Assembly (NCBI GenBank): GCA_002774365.1 | Contig: PEYM01000002.1 | Location: forward strand, 1-52,196 | Length of the DNA stretch: 52,196 bases | Source: Candidatus Saganbacteria bacterium CG08_land_8_20_14_0_20_45_16 | Lineage (GTDB): Bacteria; Margulisbacteria; WOR-1; O2-12-FULL-45-9 | Direction of reading: 5' to 3' | Shown: piece after piece, positions 33,929-40,774 of the stretch | How positions within the stretch are numbered: position 1 is the stretch's first letter | Layout: each line of letters begins with the position of its first letter | Translations under genes and position numbers: made by a program | The notes under the pieces: model-generated | The model's database searches: none | What the model was told of the DNA's origin: nothing | What the model saw: only the letters and a program-made list of their open reading frames with translations

Positions 33929-35449
33929 TTACTTGTTTTTTGCTCGCCGTGATTTTAAGAGCAGATAATATTTTTTTTCAGCCACCAGCTTAAAGTTTGG
34001 GTCAGCCATGACTTTATCAAACCATATTTGATATTCTTTTTGTGCAATTGGGGCGCGTGGGACCTCGCCGATAAAAGTAAATTCTAAGAGCTTGGCATAA
34101 TTCTTTTCTTTGAGCAATTGCTTGATCACAGGCGTGTAATCGCCCTCAAGCGGCCAAGTTGGGTCAAGTTTACATAAAATAAGGTAGTCTGATTGCTCAT
34201 AATTTTTGGGGAAGATCCAAATATTTTTGCGATGAGCTAGATGGGGATAGAGATTTCCTAAGGCTGAAATTGCCGCATCTTTAGGGACCAGGGGGAGTAG
34301 TGCCTGGCCGTCCCTAACAGCTGGAGTGACGGTAGTGTAGCGGAAGAAAAAGCCCAAGAAGAAGTAAAGCATTGATAGGACCAGACAAAAGATCATTGTT
34401 CGCCGGATCAGTTTTAAAATGCGTTCTTTGGCGCTTGGCTCCTGTATGGTCTGAAGCAGCTTTTCCAGCCCCAAAATAGCGGACATGAAGACAAAAGGAA
34501 TTGTGGCTGATGGGTAGCGCGTGCCGAGCTGGTACATGTCGCTGTAGGTACTTAAGAGGTTTTGGGCCAAGGCTGGAATAGCTGGGATAAGGGCCGAGGG
34601 TGCCAAGAAAGAGAGAAAGGCCACTGGCAAAAAAAGCCCCACTAGGTAAAGTATTTTGTCGGTAATAAGGATGTGCTTAAAAACAAAAAAAGGCCTAGTG
34701 AACAAGGTTTTTAAGGCTGCAGCTGTAGAAGTGCCCAGATACGCGTAGCGTTCAAAATAAGTGTAATTTGTTCCCTTAAAATAAGGAATAATTATTTGTA
34801 GGTCGATGACAAACAGTGCAAGGCCGCCGAGCAAAAGCGAGCTGCCAAGCAGTTTGGGTTTTTTCTTCAAAAGAATGTACCCGCCCAAAAAAGCTGCTAC
34901 GAGTGCTACGTCTTCTTGGCAGAACAGGGCAACCAACAGCCAGAGCAAAAAGGGCCTGTATTTATCGTTTAGCAGATAGTAAAAAGCCAGGAGCAGCGGG
35001 GTGATGGCCAGCGCAATTTGGTAAAAACCCTGAAAAGTAATGTTAACAGTTGGTATATATAGTAAATAGGCCAGCGGAAAAAGCAAGGTAAAAGGGCTGT
35101 CTTTTAGGCGTTCTTTGGCTAACCAATAAATTGGCAGTGCGCCCAGTGCGATTAATATTGTCTGGGTGATAAACAAGAACCTTGGGCCCAGGCCAAAGAA
35201 ATAAAAAGGCAAAAACAGCAGTAGGATAGGGTCTAGGTGATCACCTAAGGTGCAGTAGCCCTTGATCTCACTATAGAAGAAATTTCCCTGAAGGGTATTC
35301 CAGATCAAGTTATCATTATAGCCGTCGTCAAGCGCGTGATTATTAAAAGTGTATTGCTGCATCAGTCGGACATAGCAGAAGAAAACAGTAAAAATAATGA
35401 TAAACCAGATAACTTTTCTTAAGATTTTATCTTGGCTGAATAATTTCAT
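33929..35449 (-). CDS. DUF2079-family polytopic membrane protein
   Basis: The protein has 506 aa from ATG 35449; a TTG at 35458 is possible. Many transmembrane helices are present. The N-terminal external loop (DDGYNDNLIWNTLQGNFFYSE ... LGDHLDPILLLFLPFYFF) matches the DUF2079 pattern of predicted GT-C-like membrane proteins, which share the fold of polyprenyl-dependent sugar transferases but have no assigned activity. The C-terminus is a soluble extracytoplasmic segment. Its start lies inside the LpxB-related gene end, so it is co-expressed with that gene and the DPM1-like gene. Confidence 0.75.
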   Translation of the reverse strand: MKLFSQDKILRKVIWFIIIFTVFFCYVRLMQQYTFNNHALDDGYNDNLIWNTLQGNFFYSEIKGYCTLGDHLDPILLLFLPFYFFGLGPRFLFITQTILIALGALPIYWLAKERLKDSPFTLLFPLAYLLYIPTVNITFQGFYQIALAITPLLLAFYYLLNDKYRPFLLWLLVALFCQEDVALVAAFLGGYILLKKKPKLLGSSLLLGGLALFVIDLQIIIPYFKGTNYTYFERYAYLGTSTAAALKTLFTRPFFVFKHILITDKILYLVGLFLPVAFLSFLAPSALIPAIPALAQNLLSTYSDMYQLGTRYPSATIPFVFMSAILGLEKLLQTIQEPSAKERILKLIRRTMIFCLVLSMLYFFLGFFFRYTTVTPAVRDGQALLPLVPKDAAISALGNLYPHLAHRKNIWIFPKNYEQSDYLILCKLDPTWPLEGDYTPVIKQLLKEKNYAKLLEFTFIGEVPRAPIAQKEYQIWFDKVMADPNFKLVAEKKYYLLLKSRRAKNK

Positions 35450-36458
35450 TGAGGTCAATTCCGATCTGTTTAATGGCCCTGCCTTGTCCCATCCTGGACT
35501 GGCCGGTTTGGCTCATTTGCTCTTGTCGGTCTGGGTCCTTTACCAATTCCCACACTTGGCCTGCGATAAAGCTGGGATCAAAGTGATCGATAAGTATCAG
35601 TGCCTCCCCCAGCAGTTCTTTTTGGGCCTTGGCAAACTTTTTGTTGTATTGAGAACCGCGGCCTGGAAAGGCAATTATTGGGATCCCACAGCCAGCTGCC
35701 TGCTCATTGCCAGTGCCAGAGAGGCCAATAATCATAGTTGCTTGTTCTAAGACTTGCTCAAATGGTTTATTTTGCAGGTAAGCTGGCACGTCTTTTTCTT
35801 TAGTCGCGGTGATAAGCGCAACCTCAACTTGAGCAGGCTTTAATTTAATGATTTCTTTAGCAATGTCAGCAAAGTCTTTAAGGTTTAATTTAGCGTCAGC
35901 GCGGGTCCCAGGGAGGAAGCCGATCCTCACCCCGGCCGAGCTTTGTTCGGCCACCCCTCTCCATTTTATGGAGAGGGGAAGAAGGCAGTCCATTAGCGGA
36001 TTACCAACGTATTTAGCAAAAGTTAGGTCTTTTAAGGTTTCCTCATCGCGCACATAGGTCTTGATGGCGTATTTTTTAAGCAAAAATTTTTCCCATGGAG
36101 TGTAATTATAGCCAAACGTTTTATAATAACTTGATTTATTAACCCCGACAAAGACAAAGGGTGCGCCGGCAATGAGTGCGCCAATGATTGGGACAAGATC
36201 GCCAATGGCGATGCTTACATCTATCTTGCCTCTAAGTCTTTTGAGGGCAAGGATGTTTTTGATGGTTTGGCCGAGTAAGCCACGACGAATGTCCTGCCAC
36301 AAGAATTTAAAATTGCGCAGGGAAAAACCGCCTGATGGCAGGCTGGTATTAACTAATGGCAGCTTAGTTATCTCACAGCTTTGACCAAACTCTGCTATGA
36401 GCTTATCTGCTACTAGATCCTCGGCGTGGCCGTTGCTAATGAGGAGGATTTTTTTCAT
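35427..36458 (-). CDS. LpxB-related GT-B glycosyltransferase
   Basis: The protein has 343 aa. MKKILLISNGHAEDLVADKLI and the C-terminal IGLSGTGNEQAAGCGIPIIAFPGRGSQYNKKFA match the lipid-A-disaccharide-synthase-related family (GT19-like, as in some cyanobacteria); it is not canonical LpxB. The start overlaps the upstream DPM1-like gene as ATGA. Residues about 160-178 (CLLPLSIKWRGVAEQSSAGV region), between YVGNPLMD and RIGFLPGTRADA, are encoded by a palindromic repeat element and look inserted. The substrate is unknown; a glycolipid is likely. Confidence 0.7.
   Translation of the reverse strand: MKKILLISNGHAEDLVADKLIAEFGQSCEITKLPLVNTSLPSGGFSLRNFKFLWQDIRRGLLGQTIKNILALKRLRGKIDVSIAIGDLVPIIGALIAGAPFVFVGVNKSSYYKTFGYNYTPWEKFLLKKYAIKTYVRDEETLKDLTFAKYVGNPLMDCLLPLSIKWRGVAEQSSAGVRIGFLPGTRADAKLNLKDFADIAKEIIKLKPAQVEVALITATKEKDVPAYLQNKPFEQVLEQATMIIGLSGTGNEQAAGCGIPIIAFPGRGSQYNKKFAKAQKELLGEALILIDHFDPSFIAGQVWELVKDPDRQEQMSQTGQSRMGQGRAIKQIGIDLNEIIQPR
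35926..35980 (-). repeat. CCTCACCCC double-hairpin element inserted in frame
   Basis: Plus strand: CCTCACCCC, then hairpin GGCCGA/TCGGCC (35934-35952), then a perfect 10-bp hairpin CCCCTCTCCA/TGGAGAGGGG (35954-35978). The layout matches the intergenic copy at 10531-10584. It adds about 18 codons to the LpxB-related gene without breaking the frame. Confidence 0.7.
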
Positions 36459-37150
36459 TTGTATATCAACCTAAACTTTAATACTAACCAAAGTGTTTTG
36501 AGGAGAACGGCCAGATTAAGTTTTGTTTCTCCTCGGGTCCGGTCCTCAAAAACAATTGGGGTTTCATAAATAGAAAAGCCGTTGAGCTTTACATTATAGA
36601 GTATCTCCGAGACAATAGGCGGGCCGACCGAGATCATTTGCTCAAGCGGCAGGGCTGCTAAAACTTTTCGTCTAAAACAGCGATAGCCTGATGTTGGGTC
36701 TTTAACTTTTAGCCCCAGGACTAGTTTAATATAGGTTTGGGCAAATTTAGTGACAATTTGGCGGATAAAACTCCGGTCAATGTCTTTGCCGCCAGGGACA
36801 AAACGCGAACCTAAGACAACGTCGTGGTTTTGGATATGTTTTAAGAGGTCGGGAATATATTTGGGGTGGTGAGAAAAGTCCGCGTCCATTTCAATGATAT
36901 AGTCAGCCCCTTCTTTGAGCGCAAATTTAAAGGCTTCAATTCCAGCCCGCCCGCGACCGCGATCCTTAGTGCGGATGATTGTTTTAACCCCAGGGATTTT
37001 TTGGGCAATCTGCCCAGTGCCATCAGGGGAGTTATCATCAACAACCACTGGAACCAGGCCTTCGATTTTTAGGTTTAGGATGGCTTTTAACAGCCCCTCA
37101 ATATTCTCTGCTTCATTATAGGTTGGTATGATGACGTAGGTTCTGGGCAT
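36455..37150 (-). CDS. DPM1-like polyprenol-phosphate mannosyltransferase (GT2)
   Basis: The protein has 231 aa and is the soluble dolichol-phosphate-mannose-synthase type: VIIPTYNEAENIEGLL, VVDDNSPDGTGQIA, DRGRGRAGIEAFKFAL, IEMDADFSHHPKYIPDLL, VLGSRFVPGG, and SGYRCFRRKVL. It should make a polyprenyl-phosphate sugar on the cytoplasmic face, feeding GT-C enzymes such as the DUF2079, YfhO and PMT proteins of this window. It is the first of three coupled genes. No clear ribosome-binding site or promoter is seen. Confidence 0.85.
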   Translation of the reverse strand: MPRTYVIIPTYNEAENIEGLLKAILNLKIEGLVPVVVDDNSPDGTGQIAQKIPGVKTIIRTKDRGRGRAGIEAFKFALKEGADYIIEMDADFSHHPKYIPDLLKHIQNHDVVLGSRFVPGGKDIDRSFIRQIVTKFAQTYIKLVLGLKVKDPTSGYRCFRRKVLAALPLEQMISVGPPIVSEILYNVKLNGFSIYETPIVFEDRTRGETKLNLAVLLKTLWLVLKFRLIYK

Positions 37151-37155
37151 AGAAA

Positions 37156-37290
37156 CTAAAGCTTTGTTTTAATCGCGTCAATATGTTTAGAGATTGACTG
37201 CGGGGCGTTCTGGATAAATGCTTTGATTCTGTCCCATTTTATGTCGAGATATTGAGCGATGCTTTCCTTCTGTGCCTTATCTAGAATCAT
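37156..37290 (-). CDS. 44-aa ORF coupled to an MNT nucleotidyltransferase
   Basis: The ATG overlaps the stop of the MNT gene (ATGA) and the frame runs 44 codons: helical, charged, containing KAQKESIAQYLDIKWDRIKAF and ending DAIKTKL. The position is that of a HEPN toxin, but it is too short and lacks RX4H. It may be a small novel partner, a remnant of a longer partner, or a C-terminal continuation. It ends 5 bp before the DPM1-like gene start. Confidence 0.5.
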   Translation of the reverse strand: MILDKAQKESIAQYLDIKWDRIKAFIQNAPQSISKHIDAIKTKL

Positions 37291-37688
37291 AAGCCAGCTC
37301 CTTGTTTTCTTTGTTTTTCCCGCAATCTAAAAAGGTCAATGATAAAATCCTGCATATCTTCGGCTTCGCTTGATATTTCCAGGAGTTTTTTTAAGTAGAA
37401 AGCATAATTTTTAATAAGCAGTTTTTTTCCGCGCAGGGCAGACCAGGCAACAGTTGGCCTGGCTTCTGGAAGAAGAATTAAATCAACTTCTGTTTGCAGC
37501 AACGATTCTAACTCTTGCCAAAGATGGTTAAATTCATCTCTTGATAATTCTTTAGTCGGCCAGATGGCAATATCAAAATCTGATCTACTTGAGGCTTTAC
37601 CTTTTGCCTGGGAGCCAAAGAGAAAAGCCAAGCTGATATTTTGTTTGTTTTTGAAGAAATTTTTTAGATTTTCAAGTTGGTTGCCCAT
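37287..37688 (-). CDS. MNT-family nucleotidyltransferase
   Basis: The protein has 133 aa. The GS-X10-DxD signature is FLFGSQAKGKASSRSDFDIAIW near residue 23, followed by a third acidic strand (TEVDLILLP). The C-terminal ~40 residues are helical. It resembles MntA-type antitoxins but carries a longer tail. A near-perfect promoter reads directly onto the ATG. The only coupled gene is a 44-aa ORF, not a HEPN toxin, so it may be an orphan antitoxin or an unusual pair. Confidence 0.8.
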   Translation of the reverse strand: MGNQLENLKNFFKNKQNISLAFLFGSQAKGKASSRSDFDIAIWPTKELSRDEFNHLWQELESLLQTEVDLILLPEARPTVAWSALRGKKLLIKNYAFYLKKLLEISSEAEDMQDFIIDLFRLREKQRKQGAGL

Positions 37689-37696
37689 CTAATAAA

Positions 37697-37725
37697 AGTA
37701 TAGGAAATCAGGGGTGATTAGTCAA
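37697..37725 (-). promoter_or_regulatory. near-consensus promoter of the MNT gene, leaderless
   Basis: Minus strand TTGACT (37720-37725), 17-bp spacer, TATACT (37697-37702). It ends 8 nt before ATG 37688, the same spacing as for mntA at 13538. There is no room for a ribosome-binding site. Confidence 0.7.
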
Positions 37726-37777
37726 TATGTCCTGCGACAGACGGACGATGAAATCAAAATCCCACTTGCAAATTTCT

Positions 37778-37789
37778 GGGGGGGGGGGG
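37778..37789 (+). repeat. 12-G homopolymer upstream of a secreted-protein gene
   Basis: Twelve consecutive G in the 146-bp intergenic region, 45 nt before ATG 37835, where the core promoter is expected. TTGCAA at 37766-37771 would be a possible -35 box with the tract in the spacer, but no good -10 box follows. Candidate slippage site; also error-prone in assembly. Confidence 0.6.
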
Positions 37790-37834
37790 AAAATACAAGT
37801 GTCTTAAAACTTTATAAAATGAGGAGGTGAAATA

Positions 37835-38275
37835 ATGAAGAAACTTATCGGGTGTTTGTTAGTTTTTTTAGTTGGTGTTCTTTGCCTGGCAACTTACGCC
37901 ACGCCCTCTATCGATCGTAGCAGGATCCCAACTCTTGTGAACATCAGGGTTGTTTATAGCGATGGGCATGGAATTGTTACGGGCGCAAATAGAGAATGTT
38001 GGGTGTATGTTTGGCGGGTTGAGCGAGGGAGCCCAATGTTGACTCAAGTCACAAAGGGTAAAACAACGAACGGTACTTTTGTTGCACGTTTAGCCACTGG
38101 TAATTATATCGCGACGGTTCAAAAAACTGGGCTTGGAGAAAATATTGCTCAGGGGGCGGCTTATAGTAAAGAGCCAGAAAGTTTTGAAATAGTAATGACT
38201 CCTGTCGTGAAAATCATTACCGTTAAATTGCCTTTTTCTTTAAGAGGGGATATGGTATCTGATAGCGCGGATTAG
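37835..38275 (+). CDS. secreted protein with beta-sandwich-like domain
   Basis: The protein has 146 aa. A clear signal peptide (KKLIGCLLVFLVGVLCLATYA) has cleavage likely after the ATYA segment. The mature part has alternating strands: LVNIRVVYSDG, ECWVYVWRVERG, TTNGTFVARLATGNYIATVQKTG, ending KIITVKLPF. This resembles a carboxypeptidase-regulatory or Ig-like sandwich. The strong GAGGAGGTG is 5-6 nt before the ATG. It is a monocistronic gene with a G12 tract upstream and a terminator after. The role is unknown; secreted or periplasmic. Confidence 0.65.
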   Translation: MKKLIGCLLVFLVGVLCLATYATPSIDRSRIPTLVNIRVVYSDGHGIVTGANRECWVYVWRVERGSPMLTQVTKGKTTNGTFVARLATGNYIATVQKTGLGENIAQGAAYSKEPESFEIVMTPVVKIITVKLPFSLRGDMVSDSAD

Positions 38276-38298
38276 GATTGGAAATAGAGAAGCGAATG

Positions 38299-38338
38299 AA
38301 CCAGCTGGTTTAGATTCCCTAAGCCAGCTGGTTTGATG
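38299..38338 (+). terminator. hairpin after the secreted-protein gene
   Basis: AACCAGCTGGTTTAG (38299-38313) pairs with CTAAGCCAGCTGGTT (38319-38333), 15 bp with one G-U; the downstream T-run is weak. It separates two convergent genes and could serve both. Confidence 0.6.
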
Positions 38339-38340
38339 TT

Positions 38341-39888
38341 TTAATAGACTACGACCAAATCTCCCTTTTTATTTAAAGCCGTAGGTTTTTTTTTGAGCTT
38401 ATTATATTCTTCGATAGTTGTAAAACAATACCCCTTTTTATTCTTCAAGAATATAACCAATTCTTTTTCTGTTTCCAAATAAATTATTGGCTTGGAGTTG
38501 TAGAAAACTATCCCCGGCCTATTGCCAACGTTATAAGCGGCGATGAGCGAGGCTCCGACAACCTCGCTTACGCGTTGTGCTAATTCTTTGGTTCCTTTAT
38601 ATTCTTCAACCGCGGGGAGGGTTTGGGTAGTCAAAATAGCGGTCATGACAAAAACCATGATAGGCAGGGTGACAAAGCTTAATTGATATTTTTTGAATAT
38701 GAAAAAAAGAATAGAGACCAAACTACCGCAGGCAATGATAGTGCCCAAAAGCTGAAGCTGCGGCATTAAGGCTTCGTATGATCCAGAATATTGCCGGCCT
38801 GCGATAGCTGCGGCGATAAAGACTAGGGCAACCACGATGGCTAGTCCAATGTTTGAAATTAGCATGGCGTGGCGCTCGCTTTTCTGAAAATCAACCCAGA
38901 GCTTCCCAACCATAATAGCCAGAAAAGGATAGATTGGGAGGATGTAGTTCGGTAGTTTTGTTTTCGCGATTGAGAAAACTAGAAAAACAGGAATAATATA
39001 GCAAAGGGTCAGGATTGCTGGGTGGCTGGGTAGCTTGGTTGCTTGGGATCGGTTAGTTGCGGCTTTCCAGGTTTTAACAAGTGCATACGGAATAAAATGT
39101 GACCAAGGGAAAAAGCCTAAGAGTAGTGCGGGGAGATAGTAGTACAGGGGGCCAGGGTGGCCAGAGACAACTCCTTGGAACCTTGAAAGAAAAAGAAAAC
39201 CAAGCACAAATTGGGTAAACTTTTCACCGTGCAAAACCCACTCAGCTGCATACCACGGCCCGCCAATCGCCAAAATTATTAGAAACCCTTGAAGCAACTG
39301 GAGTTCCTTGAGTTTTTTCAGCTCTTTGGTAAAAAGCAAAAATAGAAAAATAGCAAAGCCTGGCATGGCAATGGCAATAATTCCTTTGATGAGTGTTCCT
39401 AAAGCTAACCAGAAATACATTAGCTTATATTTTCCCTGCCAAAAACAGTAAAGACCAGCCGTGATAAAAAAGACCAGCAAGACATCAAGCTCCGCGATCC
39501 TTGATTGGATTAAAAACTGGAACGCGGTCATTAGAACTATGGCGGAGAGCAAGCCGACTTTCTTATTGTAAAAGACTTTGCCCAGGAGAAAAGTGGTGAT
39601 CACAGTTAAAACCCCAAAGATCGCGGCTGGCAGGCGGATTGCCCATTCGTTAAAGTCGATTAATATGGTAAACATTCTGGCGAGCCAAAAATAGAGTGGG
39701 GGTTTGTCAAAGATGATCTGGCTGTTAAAGTGCATCGTAATCCAGTCGCTAGTCAGCATAATTTGTTTGATAAACTCGCCATAGGTTGTCTCAGCCGCGT
39801 CATAGAGAGAAAAGCTGCCGAGTTTGAAAAAAAAGAGAAGGGCAGATGTAGCTATCAATATTAAGAGTAAATTTTTTGTTTTGTTCAT
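38341..39888 (-). CDS. ArnT/PMT-like GT-C glycosyltransferase
   Basis: The protein has 515 aa with many transmembrane helices. The first loop (LYDAAETTYGEFIKQIML ... IIFDKPPLYFWLARM) with the acidic residue and the DKPPL motif is characteristic of ArnT-like enzymes that transfer a sugar (aminoarabinose in ArnT) from undecaprenyl phosphate to lipid A. It is last in an operon with LpxB-like, MsbA-like and LpxL-like genes, so decoration of a lipid A-like molecule is likely (inference). An octamer array encodes residues about 279-292 (NRSQATKLPSHP) in a loop. Confidence 0.8.
   Translation of the reverse strand: MNKTKNLLLILIATSALLFFFKLGSFSLYDAAETTYGEFIKQIMLTSDWITMHFNSQIIFDKPPLYFWLARMFTILIDFNEWAIRLPAAIFGVLTVITTFLLGKVFYNKKVGLLSAIVLMTAFQFLIQSRIAELDVLLVFFITAGLYCFWQGKYKLMYFWLALGTLIKGIIAIAMPGFAIFLFLLFTKELKKLKELQLLQGFLIILAIGGPWYAAEWVLHGEKFTQFVLGFLFLSRFQGVVSGHPGPLYYYLPALLLGFFPWSHFIPYALVKTWKAATNRSQATKLPSHPAILTLCYIIPVFLVFSIAKTKLPNYILPIYPFLAIMVGKLWVDFQKSERHAMLISNIGLAIVVALVFIAAAIAGRQYSGSYEALMPQLQLLGTIIACGSLVSILFFIFKKYQLSFVTLPIMVFVMTAILTTQTLPAVEEYKGTKELAQRVSEVVGASLIAAYNVGNRPGIVFYNSKPIIYLETEKELVIFLKNKKGYCFTTIEEYNKLKKKPTALNKKGDLVVVY
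39014..39053 (-). repeat. octanucleotide array (5 units) in the ArnT-like gene
   Basis: Plus strand ATTGCTGG, GTGGCTGG, GTAGCTTG, GTTGCTTG, GGATCGGT, 40 bp of 8-bp period. It encodes an extramembrane loop. Confidence 0.65.
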
Positions 39889-39895
39889 TATTGCT

Positions 39896-40774
39896 TTAGT
39901 AGGTGAGGGGCTTTGAGCTTACCATCCTCTTTGTTTCATACTCATTCAAAAACATCCACCAATGATCTGGGTTTTGTTTGATGAACTCTTCAAAAACAGC
40001 AGCCACCGCTTGCATGGATTCCTGACGGTTCTCCTTGTTGACTTTTATGGGCTGATGAATTTGTACTATGTTTTTTCTGCCAGTACGTTTGACTAAGAAG
40101 GGGACAACGGGGGCGCCCGAGCGTTGGGCTAGAGTGACCCAACCCGTGGCCACTGGCATGGATTTGCCTAAAAACCGGAGATATTCATGTCGGCTCTCTA
40201 AAGCGCCAGTATCAGCCATCAGATAAATGATCTCGTTGTTAGCGAGCGCCTTGAGGCTCTCTTGGTACATATTTCCTTGGAGGATATTAACAAGCTTGGC
40301 GCCGCCGGCCTGGCGGCTCTGGTTGACCAGCTCAAAAATAGGGTCGTTGGTCGCGCGCAGGATGCCGGTCACTTTATAATCATGCGTTGGTAAAAGGCTG
40401 CCGGCCGCTTCGTAATTGCCTGCGTGGATGGTCAAAAGAATGACCCCTTTTTTTTCAGCTAGGGCTTGGTCTAAATGGTCCTTACCCTCAAAGGCAAAAA
40501 CTGGAGAGGAGTGTTCCTTTTTAAAAAAGGGGAAACAGAGCAGTTCAAAAGCAGAATAACTTACATTCTTGATCAGCTTGCTGGCGATCTGCTTGGCCGG
40601 GCTTTGGGGGAGCAGCAGTTTGATGTTGTTGATCACGCTTTTTTTAAGCGGGGTCATTTTTGCTATGGCTTGCAACAGCCAGGCTGAGCTGTACATGATC
40701 GAGAGGGCAACCCTGGCCGGTAGACGGAAAACAAGTGAGAAGAAGCCCTGCAATATTTTTAGGAGTAATATCAT
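39896..40774 (-). CDS. LpxL/HtrB-like lysophospholipid (lipid A) acyltransferase
   Basis: The protein has 292 aa. An N-terminal hydrophobic helix anchors it to the membrane. The HX4(D/E) catalytic motif is ILLTIHAGNYEAAG near residue 117. LMADTGALESRHEYLRFLGKSMPVATGWVTLAQRSGAPVVPF and DHWWMFLNEYE match the late acyltransferase family that adds secondary acyl chains to lipid A. The start overlaps the MsbA-like gene stop by 4 bp. Confidence 0.85.
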   Translation of the reverse strand: MILLLKILQGFFSLVFRLPARVALSIMYSSAWLLQAIAKMTPLKKSVINNIKLLLPQSPAKQIASKLIKNVSYSAFELLCFPFFKKEHSSPVFAFEGKDHLDQALAEKKGVILLTIHAGNYEAAGSLLPTHDYKVTGILRATNDPIFELVNQSRQAGGAKLVNILQGNMYQESLKALANNEIIYLMADTGALESRHEYLRFLGKSMPVATGWVTLAQRSGAPVVPFLVKRTGRKNIVQIHQPIKVNKENRQESMQAVAAVFEEFIKQNPDHWWMFLNEYETKRMVSSKPLTY

